Below are positions 1 to 8,298 of a DNA stretch of 36,631 nucleotides, piece by piece (the first letter of the stretch is position 1; the number at the start of each line of letters is the position of its first letter). Where the stretch lies: NCBI RefSeq assembly GCF_009861505.1, contig NZ_WTFT01000048.1, positions 4,341 to 40,971 of the forward strand, written 5' to 3'. The stretch comes from Pseudomonas izuensis. Lineage in GTDB: Bacteria; Pseudomonadota; Gammaproteobacteria; Pseudomonadales; Pseudomonadaceae. The notes under the pieces were generated by a model that was not told the origin of the DNA, ran no database searches, and saw only the letters and a program-made list of their open reading frames with translations. Both the position numbers and the translations under genes were made by a program.

Positions 1-43
1 CGGCCTGACAGCCGACCTGATTGAGGGGCGGGTACGCGTACTC

Positions 44-135
44 CTGTAGGAGCTGGCTTGCCAGCGAAGACGGCGGCACAGCGAGCGTCAATATCGGCTG
101 TGCCGCCGCTTTCGCTGGCAAGCCAGCTCCTACAG
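44..135. repeat. REP doublet (REPIN), 'GGAGCTGGC' family, copy 1
   Basis: Two arms face each other: CTGTAGGAGCTGGCTTGCCA on the left and its reverse complement on the right, continuing into the CAGCGAA/TTCGCTGG part. Inside is a second inverted pair (GGCGGCACA / TGTGCCGCC). It starts 12 bp past the stop of the minus-strand gene at 148. The same family recurs at 4163, 5777 and 29218. Confidence 0.9.
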
Positions 136-147
136 AGCAGACCTCGG

Positions 148-1326
148 TTAAATCCGCGCCAGTGCCTGAGCCAGGTCCGCCCGCAGGTCTTCGACATCCT
201 CGACTCCCACGGACAACCGTACCAGCGCATCGCCGATACCCAGTTGGGCGCGGGTGGCGGCGGGGATGGTGGCGTGGGTCATGATGGCCGGGTGTTCGAT
301 CAGGCTTTCCACGCCGCCCAGGCTCTCGGCCAGGGCGAAGATCTGCACGTTTTCAAGGAAGCGTTTCGAGCCGGCGAGGTCGGTGTTCAGGTCCAGGGAG
401 ATCATCCCGCCGAAGCCGCGCATTTGCTTGCGCGCCAGTTCGTGCTGCGGGTGCGAGGGCAGGCCGGGGTAGTAGACCCGTGCCACCTGCGGTTGCCGTT
501 CCAGCCATTGCGCCAGTTCCATTGCGTTGCTGCAGTGGCGTTCCATGCGCAGCGCCAAAGTCTTCACGCCGCGCAGGGTGAGGAAAGCGTCGAACGGTCC
601 GGCGATGGCCCCCACCGCGTTCTGCAGGAAGCCCAGGCGCTCGGCCAGTTCGGCGTCCTGCCCGACCACGGCGATGCCGCCGATCACGTCAGAGTGGCCA
701 TTGAGGTACTTGGTCGTCGAGTGCAGCACGATGTCGAAACCCAGCTCCAGCGGACGCTGAATCCAGGGGCTGGCAAAGGTGTTGTCGGCCACGCAGATGA
801 TGCCGCGGTCACGGCAGGTGCGGGCGATGGCGGCCAGGTCGGTGAGGCGCAGCAGGGGATTGCTCGGTGTCTCGACCATCACCATGCGCGTGTCATCCTG
901 CAACGCCGCTTCGAAGGCGCCCGGTACGGTCAGGTCGACATAGCTGAAACGGTGTCCGGCACTGCGTTGGCGCACCTTGTCGAACAGGCGGAACGTCCCG
1001 CCATACAAATCGTTGCCGGAGACAATGTGCGACCCGGCATCGAGCAGTTCAAGTACGGCAGAGATCGTCGCCAGCCCGGAGGCGAAGGCGAAGCCCCGGG
1101 TGCCGCCTTCGAGATCCGCCACACAGCGTTCCAGTGCAAAACGTGTCGGGTTGTGCGAGCGCCCGTAGTCGAAGCCTTTGTGCACGCCGGGACTGTCTTG
1201 CAGATAAGTGGAGTTGGCATAGATCGGTGGCATCAGCGCCCCGGTGGTGGGGTCCGGCGTTTGTCCGGCGTGGATCACCCGGGTGGCAAATCCGCGTGGC
1301 GCGGCGTTTTTATCGTGCTGAGTCAT
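148..1326 (-). CDS. Cystathionine gamma-lyase / gamma-synthase family PLP enzyme
   Basis: A PLP-dependent enzyme of the Cys/Met metabolism family, 392 aa, the usual length. Visible marks are YGRSHNPTR (residues 54-62, phosphate and substrate region), LYGGT (107-111, the ring-stacking Tyr), D181 in the DNTFASP motif, and the Schiff-base Lys206 in STTKYLNGHSDV. It overlaps the upstream cystathionine beta-synthase by 4 bp (ATGA), so the two are probably translationally coupled. That pairing points to reverse transsulfuration: homocysteine plus serine gives cystathionine, which this enzyme would split into cysteine, ammonia and 2-oxobutyrate. Sequence alone does not separate gamma-lyase from gamma-synthase (MetB); the lyase role is inferred from the neighbour. 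Cytoplasmic. Confidence 0.9.
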   Translation of the reverse strand: MTQHDKNAAPRGFATRVIHAGQTPDPTTGALMPPIYANSTYLQDSPGVHKGFDYGRSHNPTRFALERCVADLEGGTRGFAFASGLATISAVLELLDAGSHIVSGNDLYGGTFRLFDKVRQRSAGHRFSYVDLTVPGAFEAALQDDTRMVMVETPSNPLLRLTDLAAIARTCRDRGIICVADNTFASPWIQRPLELGFDIVLHSTTKYLNGHSDVIGGIAVVGQDAELAERLGFLQNAVGAIAGPFDAFLTLRGVKTLALRMERHCSNAMELAQWLERQPQVARVYYPGLPSHPQHELARKQMRGFGGMISLDLNTDLAGSKRFLENVQIFALAESLGGVESLIEHPAIMTHATIPAATRAQLGIGDALVRLSVGVEDVEDLRADLAQALARI

Positions 1327-2699
1327 GCAAGGGTTCTCCGTAAGTGATTGAGCATGTCGACCCGGGTGATCAGGCCGTGGAAACCCGAGGCGTCGGCGAT
1401 GATTGCCACCAGCCCGCGGTCGAGCACTTCTTGCAGTTGCGCCCGGCTGGCGTCGGGAGCCAGGGTTTGCAGTTTGTCGGTCATGGCGCTGGTCACGGTC
1501 ATGCGAAAGTGCGCGTCGCCGTTCTGCACGTTCAACAGAATGTCGGACTCATCGATCACCCCGACCAGTTGCTTGCCACCCACCAGCACCGGCAATTGCG
1601 AGACATCCGCCAGGCGCATGCGCTGGAACGCGGTGAGCAGAGTGTCATCGGGCCCCACGCTGATTACTCGGCCATCCTCGAAGCGCCGCGCGATCAGGTC
1701 GCGCAGGTCGCCGTAGTGTTTGCTCTGCAGCAGGCCCTGATCGGACATCCACTGATCGTTGTAGACCTTCGACAGGTAGCGGGTGCCGGTGTCGCAGACG
1801 AAGCTGACCACCCGTTTCGGCTCGGTCTGTTCACGGCAATAACGCAGTGCCGCCGCGAGCAGGGTGCCGGTCGAAGAACCGCCGAGGATGCCTTCGGCAC
1901 GCAGCAGTTGGCGGGCGTGATCGAAGCTTTCCTCGTCGCTGATCGAGTAGGCATGACGCACGCTGGACAGGTCGGCAATCGACGGAATGAAGTCTTCGCC
2001 AATGCCTTCCACGGCCCAGGAACCGGGTGTGCCGAGGGTGCCGCTGCGGCTGTATTCGGCCATCACCGAACCGACGGGGTCGGCCAGGACCATTTCCAGG
2101 TCTGGCTGCACGCGATTGAAGAACCGGGTCAGCCCGGTCAGGGTACCGGCCGAGCCGACGCCAACGACGATGGCATCGACGTCGTGCTGGGTCTGCGCCC
2201 AGATCTCGGGCGCCGTGCTGTATTCGTGGGCCAGCGGGTTGGCCGGGTTGTTGAACTGATCGGCGAAGAAGGCGTCGGGAATTTCCTCGGCCAGCCGTGC
2301 GGCAACGTCTTGATAGTAGTCGGGGTGACCCTTGCCGACATCGGAGCGGGTGATGTGCACTTCGGCGCCCATCGCCTTGAGGTGCAGCACCTTCTCGGTG
2401 GACATCTTGTCCGGCACCACCAGTACCACCCGGTAACCCTTGGCACGGCCGACCAGGGCCAGGCCCAGGCCGGTGTTGCCGGCAGTGGCTTCGACGATGG
2501 TGCCACCGGGCTTGAGACGGCCATCACGCTCGGCGGCATCGATCATCGCCAGACCAATGCGGTCCTTGATCGAACCGCCGGGATTCTGTGATTCGAGCTT
2601 GAGAAACAGGGTACAGGGACCGGTATCGAAACGGCTGACACGCACCAGCGGCGTGTTGCCGATGAGTTCGAGCACGGCAGGGCGGGAGTCGTTCGGCAT
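1323..2699 (-). CDS. Cystathionine beta-synthase (PLP domain plus CBS pair)
   Basis: Condenses serine and homocysteine to cystathionine. The N-terminal half is a fold-type II PLP domain with the ELIGNTPLV opening (residues 11-19), the PLP Lys45 in GGSIKDR, an EATAGNTG loop and a GGSSTGT phosphate loop. The last ~120 residues form a pair of CBS (Bateman) domains, which bind adenosyl ligands in related enzymes. There is no N-terminal heme domain, as is usual in bacteria. I chose the ATG at 2699 (458 aa) because GAGGTGAC precedes it at good spacing and the family start MPND..VLELIGNTP fits; an in-frame start 19 codons upstream lacks that support. First gene of a two-gene operon with the gamma-lyase. 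Confidence 0.92.
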   Translation of the reverse strand: MPNDSRPAVLELIGNTPLVRVSRFDTGPCTLFLKLESQNPGGSIKDRIGLAMIDAAERDGRLKPGGTIVEATAGNTGLGLALVGRAKGYRVVLVVPDKMSTEKVLHLKAMGAEVHITRSDVGKGHPDYYQDVAARLAEEIPDAFFADQFNNPANPLAHEYSTAPEIWAQTQHDVDAIVVGVGSAGTLTGLTRFFNRVQPDLEMVLADPVGSVMAEYSRSGTLGTPGSWAVEGIGEDFIPSIADLSSVRHAYSISDEESFDHARQLLRAEGILGGSSTGTLLAAALRYCREQTEPKRVVSFVCDTGTRYLSKVYNDQWMSDQGLLQSKHYGDLRDLIARRFEDGRVISVGPDDTLLTAFQRMRLADVSQLPVLVGGKQLVGVIDESDILLNVQNGDAHFRMTVTSAMTDKLQTLAPDASRAQLQEVLDRGLVAIIADASGFHGLITRVDMLNHLRRTLA

Positions 2700-2900
2700 G
2701 GCGTCACCTCGCTGCATGGATCCACGATGAATGGCCAGCGATCGGCGGCGAGTCATCGCGCCGATCGCGGCAATGCTTCGTCTGGACCATAGGCCCGGAT
2801 CGTCATACGCGCAACCGGCCGGGCGAAGGTACCCCCGACATTGGGGAAATTCCCTGTGATTGGTTGGCTTTATGGGGAGTGTTGCCGCTGAACCAAGTGC

Positions 2901-3176
2901 CTAGAGCGTGGCCGTGATCATCAGCAGATTGACCTGTTGCATCAGCTCTGTGACCGTCGCCAGGCTCCCGGTTTGCAGGGTCGCCATGATCAATACCTGG
3001 TTCGGAGTGAGGGCCAATGTTGCCAGAGGCTGGATGTGCGGCATGCTCCTTTGCGCAAGGCCGATGGCGGCCGCCAAGACCCGCGCCGCCGCGGCGGCCA
3101 CGCAGACCGCCACCATGACGATCACGATGGCTGCGAGCACAGCCATCCATACCGCCAGCGTTGTTTCCCCCGCCAT
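2901..3176 (-). CDS. Small single-span membrane protein, unknown function
   Basis: A 91-residue reading frame that I do not recognise. Residues ~8-40 are a long run of Ala, Val, Ile and Leu, a likely transmembrane helix. The C-terminal half is amphipathic and Leu/Thr/Gln-rich (motifs NQVLIMATLQTGSLA and VTELMQQVNLLM). GGAGG stands 5 nt before the ATG, which is the main reason to accept it; overlapping frames on both strands lack such a site. It sits alone between cystathionine beta-synthase and the GST gene, on their strand, 95 bp downstream of the GST stop, so it may be co-transcribed with the GST. No function can be assigned. Confidence 0.5.
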   Translation of the reverse strand: MAGETTLAVWMAVLAAIVIVMVAVCVAAAAARVLAAAIGLAQRSMPHIQPLATLALTPNQVLIMATLQTGSLATVTELMQQVNLLMITATL

Positions 3177-3271
3177 GAGTGCCTCCGCGATTGCGCCAAG
3201 GTGGGTGTTTACCCTTGGGCGAAATCAGCCAAAGCAAGGCGCGGGCCAGCTTTGATGACGGTGTGCGACGG

Positions 3272-3934
3272 CTAGCGAAACCGTTCTGGCAGGGCCTCGG
3301 CAAACGGATAAAAAGAAAACCACGGCCTGGCTTCGTCGATGACCCGCTGGAACGAAGGTCGTTGGATCAAACGCTCGAAATAGGCATTCAAGTGCGGGCA
3401 GTCGTCGGGAAGCGGCACGAGGGTGCTGGCATAGAACAGGGCCGGGGCGGCAGAGCAATCGGCCAGGCTGAAGCCAGGGCTGGCCACCCAGGTGTTTTGC
3501 GACAACTGGCGTTCGAGCATGCCGTAGGCGGTCCGCAGGGTGGCCTGTTGTTTGGTCAGGTCGCCGTGGGTGGCGTACAGGCGATCGGCGACGATCTGTT
3601 GCAGCGGCCCCTGGATGTATTGGTCGAAAAAACGATCCCACAGCCGTACCTGCAACGCAGTGTCCCAATCCTCGGGAATCAACGGATGTTGGCCGCCATA
3701 CAAACGGTCCAGGTACTCGATGATGACACTTGATTCCGGCACGTCTCGCTGCCGGGCGTGGTCGCGGATCACCGGGAATTTAATGAGTGGCCACAGCGCT
3801 TCGAGCTCTGCCCGGTCGGTCGGGCTTGAGAGGTCGATGAGGCGCTTTTCGAATTCGATGTCGTGTTCGTAGAGCGCGATCAGCACTTTGTGACAGAACG
3901 ATGAAAGAGGGTGGTAGTACAGAGTCAGGGCCAT
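3272..3934 (-). CDS. Glutathione S-transferase family protein
   Basis: A cytosolic GST of 220 aa, the usual length. The N-terminal thioredoxin-like domain (residues ~1-80) begins LTLYYHPLSSFCHKV, with Ser11, Ser12 and Cys14 at the place where GSTs carry the residue activating glutathione. It holds the cis-Pro region (IKFPVIRD) and the ESSVIIEYL motif (Glu-Ser binds the gamma-glutamyl part). The C-terminal all-alpha domain (~90-215) contains FSLADCSAAPAL, the conserved N-capping box and Asp. The ATG at 3934 follows GAGGAGA; a longer frame to 4018 has no homologous N-terminus. The substrate is unknown. The gene stands alone upstream of the small membrane protein. Confidence 0.88.
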   Translation of the reverse strand: MALTLYYHPLSSFCHKVLIALYEHDIEFEKRLIDLSSPTDRAELEALWPLIKFPVIRDHARQRDVPESSVIIEYLDRLYGGQHPLIPEDWDTALQVRLWDRFFDQYIQGPLQQIVADRLYATHGDLTKQQATLRTAYGMLERQLSQNTWVASPGFSLADCSAAPALFYASTLVPLPDDCPHLNAYFERLIQRPSFQRVIDEARPWFSFYPFAEALPERFR

Positions 3935-4405
3935 CTTGCGTCTCCTCGGTACGGAAGTGAAAAAGCAGTATCGACCATCACTCGACAGGGCGCGAGGTTC
4001 GATGCGGGCCGGGGACATTAATGAAAACCGGTGGGGTGGATTTTCAGATACGACGTGTGGCCGTGCCTGTGTACGACAGGCCTTATCCCTCCACGAAAAC
4101 TACTTTCACCTTGTTTGATAATTACGTCTCGAAATGTTTTAAGAGTTTCACCAACGCTTGACCTGTAGGAGCTGGCTTGCCAGCGAAGACGTCCGTTCAG
4201 TCAATAAATATAGGGTCTGACCCACCGCATTCGCTGGCAAGCCAGCTCCTACACGGGGATGCGTACGCCCAATCCATCCGTGTGTCAGCCGCTAAAAAAC
4301 TCGAAAGCCTGAAGCCCATGCTCACCCATCGGGCGCGTCATCTTGCGCGTCCGAATTGGCAACGAAACACCCCAATAACGATAAGAAAACACCCAGGAGC
4401 CCCGT
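3935..4405. other. Intergenic region between GST and porin genes
   Basis: This 471-bp divergent gap must hold promoters for both the GST (minus) and the porin (plus). It contains REP copy 2 (4163-4253), an AT-richer stretch around 4095-4160, and the AGGAG of the porin at about 4396. I see no convincing gene, no clear -35/-10 pair and no operator palindrome other than the REP. Confidence 0.6.
4163..4253. repeat. REP doublet (REPIN), 'GGAGCTGGC' family, copy 2
   Basis: Left arm CTGTAGGAGCTGGCTTGCCA and right arm TGGCAAGCCAGCTCCTACA, with about 40 bp of unrelated AT-rich spacer. It lies about 150 bp upstream of the OprD-type porin start, in the divergent gap. Confidence 0.9.
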
Positions 4406-5731
4406 ATGTACAACCGAGCAATCCCCGCCGCCATTCTCCTTGCCACCGGCTCGATGTGCGTCCAGGCCGCAGACACCAACGCCCATGGTTTTCTCGAAGA
4501 CAGCAAGGCCACGCTGTCGATGCGAACCCTGTATTTCAACAGCGACAACCGCGACGGCAGTGCTGCCCCTTCTAAAACCGAAGAAACCGCCCAGGGTTTC
4601 GTGCTGCGCTACGAGTCTGGTTTCACCCAGGGCCCAGTCGGTTTCGGCCTCGATGCCCAGGCCCTGCTCGGGGTGACGCTCGACAGCGGAACGGGGCGCC
4701 ACGTCGGCAGCGGCATGATCCCGACCGACGGTGACGGTGCTGCCGACACCTGGAGCAGCTTTGGCCCGACGGCAAAGATGCGCATCAGCAAAACCGAGTT
4801 GCGCTACGGCACGCTGCTGCCAAAACTGCCGATTCTGATCTCCAACGATGCCCGTGTATTGCCTCAGTCATTCATCGGCACCCAGATCACCTCGAAAGAC
4901 ATCGATGGCTTGACCCTGACCGGCGGTTTGCTGGAGCACGCCGTGGGACGTGCCTCGACGGATCGCACCGGTCTGTCGGTCGCCGGCGCCACTCGGGACA
5001 GCAACAAATTCTCCTTCGCCGGTGGCGACTACGAGGTCACCAAAACCCTCAAGGCCCAGTATTACGTCGCGCAGCTGGAGGATTTCTATAACCAGAACTT
5101 CTTCGGGCTGACCCACCTCCTGCCGTTCGACGACGGCAGTTCGATCACCACCGACCTGCGCTACTTCCGCACCACGTCGAGCGGTGCCAACAGCTCGGCC
5201 GCGGGCCGGGCGCAGGGTTATCGGGTGTCGGGTTATACCCGGGACGACGACGGTGAAATCGACAACAGCACCTGGGCCGCGATGATCACTTATGCCAATG
5301 GCGGCCACGCGGTGGCGTTGGGGTATCAGCGGGTAGGGGACGGCAGCAACTTCGTGCAGCCGAACCAGGGCAGCCTGCCGGACAAAGGCGCCGGTGGCGG
5401 CAGTGTCTACCTGCCCACCGACCGCATGATCCAGAGCTTTACCCGCGCCGGCGAGCAGACCGGTTTCGGTCAGTACACCTACGACTTCGTGGCGCTGGGC
5501 GTGCCGGGGCTGAAAGCGTCGATCGTGTATCTGAAGGGGACCGGCATCAAGACGCAAGATGCCGGGGATCAATCGGAGTGGGAACGCGACATGACCCTGG
5601 ACTACGTGATTCAGTCGGGCACGTTCAAAAACATCGGCTTCTCGTTGCGCAACGGCCAGTCAAACACTGACGCGGGCCGTGATGTCGATCAGAGCCGCTT
5701 CATCATCAACTACGCGATTCCGTTGATGTAA
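4406..5731 (+). CDS. OprD-family outer membrane porin
   Basis: A 441-aa precursor. Residues 1-21 are a signal peptide ending VQA, followed by the typical mature start with FLEDSKATL and an LSMRTLYFNSDNRD strand. The rest alternates short beta strands with Gly/Asp/Ser-rich loops, as expected for an 18-stranded substrate-specific porin of this family; the OprD-type GLTLTGGLLE and GVPGLKASIVYLKG segments are visible. The C-terminus is INYAIPLM, so the final aromatic usual in many porins is absent. AGGAG precedes the ATG. OprD-family members take up amino acids or small carboxylates and aromatics. The phenol locus lies next door but convergent, and nothing in the sequence fixes the substrate. REP doublets flank it on both sides. 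Confidence 0.9.
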   Translation: MYNRAIPAAILLATGSMCVQAADTNAHGFLEDSKATLSMRTLYFNSDNRDGSAAPSKTEETAQGFVLRYESGFTQGPVGFGLDAQALLGVTLDSGTGRHVGSGMIPTDGDGAADTWSSFGPTAKMRISKTELRYGTLLPKLPILISNDARVLPQSFIGTQITSKDIDGLTLTGGLLEHAVGRASTDRTGLSVAGATRDSNKFSFAGGDYEVTKTLKAQYYVAQLEDFYNQNFFGLTHLLPFDDGSSITTDLRYFRTTSSGANSSAAGRAQGYRVSGYTRDDDGEIDNSTWAAMITYANGGHAVALGYQRVGDGSNFVQPNQGSLPDKGAGGGSVYLPTDRMIQSFTRAGEQTGFGQYTYDFVALGVPGLKASIVYLKGTGIKTQDAGDQSEWERDMTLDYVIQSGTFKNIGFSLRNGQSNTDAGRDVDQSRFIINYAIPLM

Positions 5732-5776
5732 TCCGTCCGCAAAGCGGCCCGGCTTGCGCGGGTGTACGCCCCCCCC

Positions 5777-5883
5777 CTGTAGGAGCTGGCTTGCCAGCGA
5801 AAGCGTATTGTCAGTCGATATTGATGTTGACTGTGCCGCCGTCTTCGCTGCGATGCGGCGACCCGACAAGCCAGCTCCTACAG
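5777..5883. repeat. REP doublet, 'GGAGCTGGC' family, copy 3, interrupted right arm
   Basis: Left arm CTGTAGGAGCTGGCTTGCCA is intact. The right arm reads CTTCGCTG, then 16 extra bases (CGATGCGGCGACCCGA, 5849-5864), then CAAGCCAGCTCCTACAG, so the TCGCTGGCAAG of other copies is split. It lies between the converging porin and dmpR genes. Confidence 0.85.
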
Positions 5884-5915
5884 GAGGTCGCGTATGTCCG
5901 GTTTTGTGCGACGGA

Positions 5916-7607
5916 TCAACCCTTGTCCGCGGGTGTTTTTTTCAGGCGATAGGCCAGCGCCGGACGCGTCAGGCCCAGCAAGCGTGCCGCTTCCGAGACG
6001 TTTTGCTGGCTGCGTTCCATGGCCGCGTGAATCAGTGCGTCCTCCACCGAGTCCAGCGCAATACCGCTGTCGATGATCTTGTCGATCCAGTCCTGGCCGG
6101 GGGGCGCAGTGGCCTTGACCAGCCGACCGTCACTGGCCAGGCCTATGCTTTCGGCCAGTTGCGGCGAGTGCGGGAAGAGGGCATCGACGGTGATGCTCTG
6201 GTTCTCATCGGTAATGATCACGCCCCGTTCCATCAGGTTTTCCAGCTCGCGGATGTTGCCGGGCCAGTCGTACTGAAGGCACATCTGCAAGGCCCGGTCA
6301 GACAGGCCCAGGGTCTTTTTCTTGTAGCTGGCGTGGAGTTTTTCCAGGAAGTGTTCGATCAACAGCGGGATGTCTTCGCGACGGTCACGCAAGGCCGGGA
6401 TACGCACCGGAAACACGTTCAGGCGATAGAACAGGTCAGCCCGAAAACGCCCTTGCTTGACCGCACTTTCGAGGTCCTCATGGGTGGCGGTGATGACACG
6501 TACATCGACCTTGCGGGTCTGCGAGTCACCGACCCGTTCCAGTTCCTGCTCCTGCAACACCCGCAGCAAAGTGGCCTGCGCCCGTGGGCTCAATTCGACG
6601 ATTTCATCGAGAAACAGCGTACCGCCATTGGCTCGTTCGAAGCGGCCCATGCGCGACTGCTGGGCGCCGGTGTAGGCGCCTTTCTCCACGCCGAACAGCT
6701 CGGCCTCGATCAGGTCCGGCGGGATCGCGGCGCAGTTCAGCGCGATGAACGGCCCGCCGGCGCGCTCGCTGCGCAAGTGCAGGCTGCGGGCGATGACTTC
6801 CTTGCCCACGCCGGTTTCGCCCAGCAGTAACACCGACGCCTTGCCCAGGGCCACCTTGTCGATCAGTGAACAGGTGCGGCGATAGATCGCCGACTGGCCG
6901 ATGCCATAAAACTTGCCTGCCTCGATCTGCAAGCGCTGGCGCATGTTCGCCACTTGCACCTGCAACGCTTGCAGTTCATCGATGATCGGATCGCTTTGGA
7001 AGTAACGCATGATCTCCTCGGCATCGTCCCATTGCTCGGCCGGTTTGCCGATGATCCGGCACTGGGCGTCACCGCAACCGCGGCAGCTGACCTCTTTGTA
7101 GATGATCTGCCGACCGAGGAAAAACGAGCTGTAGCTGATGGCATAACCGAGCAGCATCCAGCACACCGGCTGCTCGGAGTGCAGGTTTTCGCTCTGGCAG
7201 TTTTCCACTTCGAAGGAGTCTTGCCATTCGATGTCCGCATAGAACTGGCCATTCTCCAGGTCGATGTCGATTGCCTGCGGGCGAACGTTGACCATGCCCT
7301 TGAGCGAGTGCAATTGCGGGCCGGTAAAGAACATTTCGATATCGCTGCCGTGGGGTCGCAACTTGCGCGCCAGCTCGGCGTCCTTGAGCCCGGACTGATA
7401 GCCCAGGCGCAGAAAAAATCCCTTGGCGCGTTCGACGCCGAGCATTTCGATCAGCTCGCGTCTGCACGACGCCATCATCGACACCTGGATCAACAACATG
7501 CGCTGTTCGTCCAGCCAGATTTTTCCCTCACGCCCGTGAAAGCGAACCTGATCGCTCAGGTCCTTGAGCGGTGGCGGGAGCTGGGAAGCCTTGTACGTGG
7601 TGATCAT
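5916..7607 (-). CDS. dmpR: DmpR/XylR-type sigma-54 activator of phenol catabolism
   Basis: An aromatic-responsive enhancer-binding protein, 563 aa. Residues ~15-125 match the XylR N-terminal sensor domain and ~140-200 the V4R domain, with cysteines at 137, 149, 175, 178 and 183 in the region that binds metal in this family. A Q-rich linker (~205-230) leads to the AAA+ domain: Walker A GETGVGKE (263-270), GAYTGA sigma-54 loop (310-315; Tyr replaces the more common Phe), and Walker B GGTLFLDEI (328-336). The C-terminal Fis-type helix-turn-helix is at ~535-557 (NVSEAARLLGLTRPALAYRL). It is divergent from dmpKLMNOP and would bind the UAS pair at 7774 and 7805 when phenol-type effectors are present. 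It could also be named phlR or mopR-like; the role is clear. Confidence 0.95.
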   Translation of the reverse strand: MITTYKASQLPPPLKDLSDQVRFHGREGKIWLDEQRMLLIQVSMMASCRRELIEMLGVERAKGFFLRLGYQSGLKDAELARKLRPHGSDIEMFFTGPQLHSLKGMVNVRPQAIDIDLENGQFYADIEWQDSFEVENCQSENLHSEQPVCWMLLGYAISYSSFFLGRQIIYKEVSCRGCGDAQCRIIGKPAEQWDDAEEIMRYFQSDPIIDELQALQVQVANMRQRLQIEAGKFYGIGQSAIYRRTCSLIDKVALGKASVLLLGETGVGKEVIARSLHLRSERAGGPFIALNCAAIPPDLIEAELFGVEKGAYTGAQQSRMGRFERANGGTLFLDEIVELSPRAQATLLRVLQEQELERVGDSQTRKVDVRVITATHEDLESAVKQGRFRADLFYRLNVFPVRIPALRDRREDIPLLIEHFLEKLHASYKKKTLGLSDRALQMCLQYDWPGNIRELENLMERGVIITDENQSITVDALFPHSPQLAESIGLASDGRLVKATAPPGQDWIDKIIDSGIALDSVEDALIHAAMERSQQNVSEAARLLGLTRPALAYRLKKTPADKG

Positions 7608-7773
7608 TCACTGCGCCCCTGGGGTTGTAGTTATTGGGGTGGTGACGCGCTCCGCTCAGGCCATGGCGGTTTTTTTACGCATCGATAGCGACCGGTATTT
7701 TTCAGGCAAGGCAGGTCGGTTTCTCTTTTTCTAAGCGGCCTGAAAGCGAGTGAAAAGTCAATCGCCACGTGAT

Positions 7774-7789
7774 TGGTTCATTTGATCGA
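7774..7789 (+). promoter_or_regulatory. Probable DmpR upstream activating site, distal
   Basis: TGGTTCATTTGATCGA matches the DmpR/XylR-type palindrome TTGATCAATTGATCAA at 12 of 16 positions, as I recall that consensus. Its start is 31 bp from the start of the next site, three helical turns, so both would lie on one DNA face. Confidence 0.65.
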
Positions 7790-7804
7790 AGGCACCGCGG
7801 ATGA

Positions 7805-7820
7805 TTGAGCAAATGATCAA
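7805..7820 (+). promoter_or_regulatory. Probable DmpR upstream activating site, proximal
   Basis: TTGAGCAAATGATCAA is a near-perfect palindrome differing at two positions from TTGATCAATTGATCAA. It lies 120 bp upstream of the -24/-12 promoter, the usual range for DmpR-type activators. The DNA between (about 7880-7930) is very AT-rich and could bend or bind IHF, though I see no exact IHF consensus. Confidence 0.75.
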
Positions 7821-7939
7821 TTTGACGGCTCGGTGGACGGGCTCTTCAACGAGTCTTGATCGCCAGTGTACGACGATTGAGTGTCATAACTATTTGTATT
7901 TAAAGGCAAAAAAATTAATTTAAGACGAGTTTTCAGCGC

Positions 7940-7955
7940 TGGCACCCTTGTTGCT
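7940..7955 (+). promoter_or_regulatory. Sigma-54 (-24/-12) promoter of the phenol hydroxylase operon
   Basis: TGGCACCCTTGTTGCT carries the invariant GG (7941-7942) and GC (7953-7954) with the required 10-nt gap and fits the TGGCAC-N5-TTGC consensus. It lies 35 bp before dmpK, so transcription should begin near 7966. Confidence 0.9.
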
Positions 7956-7989
7956 CCGTACCCCGAACATAACAAGGGAGTACCCGAGC

Positions 7990-8244
7990 ATGAACTCACC
8001 CGCCAGCACTTTCGATCAGATGCCGCGCTACATCCGCGTGCGCAGCGGCCCTGAAGACACCTTCGTCGAATTCGATTTCGCCATCGGCTTTCCCGACCTC
8101 TTCGTCGAGCTGGTGCTGCCGCGCCAGGCGTTCCGCCTGTTCTGCGAAAACAACCGGGTGCAGCACATGGACACGCAGATGTCCGCGGCCCTCGACGCCG
8201 ATGCGCGCAAGTGGCGCTACGGCGAAACCCGCGACGCGGACTGA
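7990..8244 (+). CDS. dmpK: Phenol hydroxylase assembly component DmpK
   Basis: An 84-aa protein matching the first gene of multicomponent phenol hydroxylase operons. Recognisable features are the YIRVRSGPEDTFVEFDFAIG segment and the C-terminal LDADARKWRYGE. In Pseudomonas CF600, DmpK is not needed for catalysis in vitro; it assists in activating the oxygenase, probably during iron loading. The ATG at 7990 follows GGGAG (7976-7980); alternative upstream TTG starts would run into the promoter. It is the first gene behind the -24/-12 promoter, 54 bp before dmpL. Confidence 0.92.
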   Translation: MNSPASTFDQMPRYIRVRSGPEDTFVEFDFAIGFPDLFVELVLPRQAFRLFCENNRVQHMDTQMSAALDADARKWRYGETRDAD

Positions 8245-8273
8245 GCCGACCCTATCCCGAGACATCCCTAAAG

Positions 8274-8281
8274 AACAATAA
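8274..8281 (+). promoter_or_regulatory. AAnAAnAA motif next to the dmpL ribosome binding site
   Basis: AACAATAA fits the A-rich motif bound by Hfq/Crc in Pseudomonas mRNAs. It lies directly before AGGAG of dmpL, where binding would block translation. The match is exact, but A-rich leaders occur by chance. Confidence 0.5.
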
Positions 8282-8298
8282 CCACAGGAGTCCACTCC

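Noticed and set aside
58..1347. Long plus-strand open frame opposite the cystathionine gamma-lyase
   Set aside because: It has no recognisable domain, and the minus strand carries all PLP-enzyme motifs. High-GC codon use gives such antisense frames; the same applies to 1344-2591 and 26005-27120.
2803..3303. Minus-strand frame of 166 codons around the small membrane protein
   Set aside because: Low-complexity composition with no motif and no ribosome site; the 91-residue frame at 2901 is better supported.
7880..7930. IHF binding site between the UAS and the sigma-54 promoter
   Set aside because: The region is AT-rich as expected, but I found no clear match to the WATCAR-N4-TTR consensus, so it is not listed as a site.
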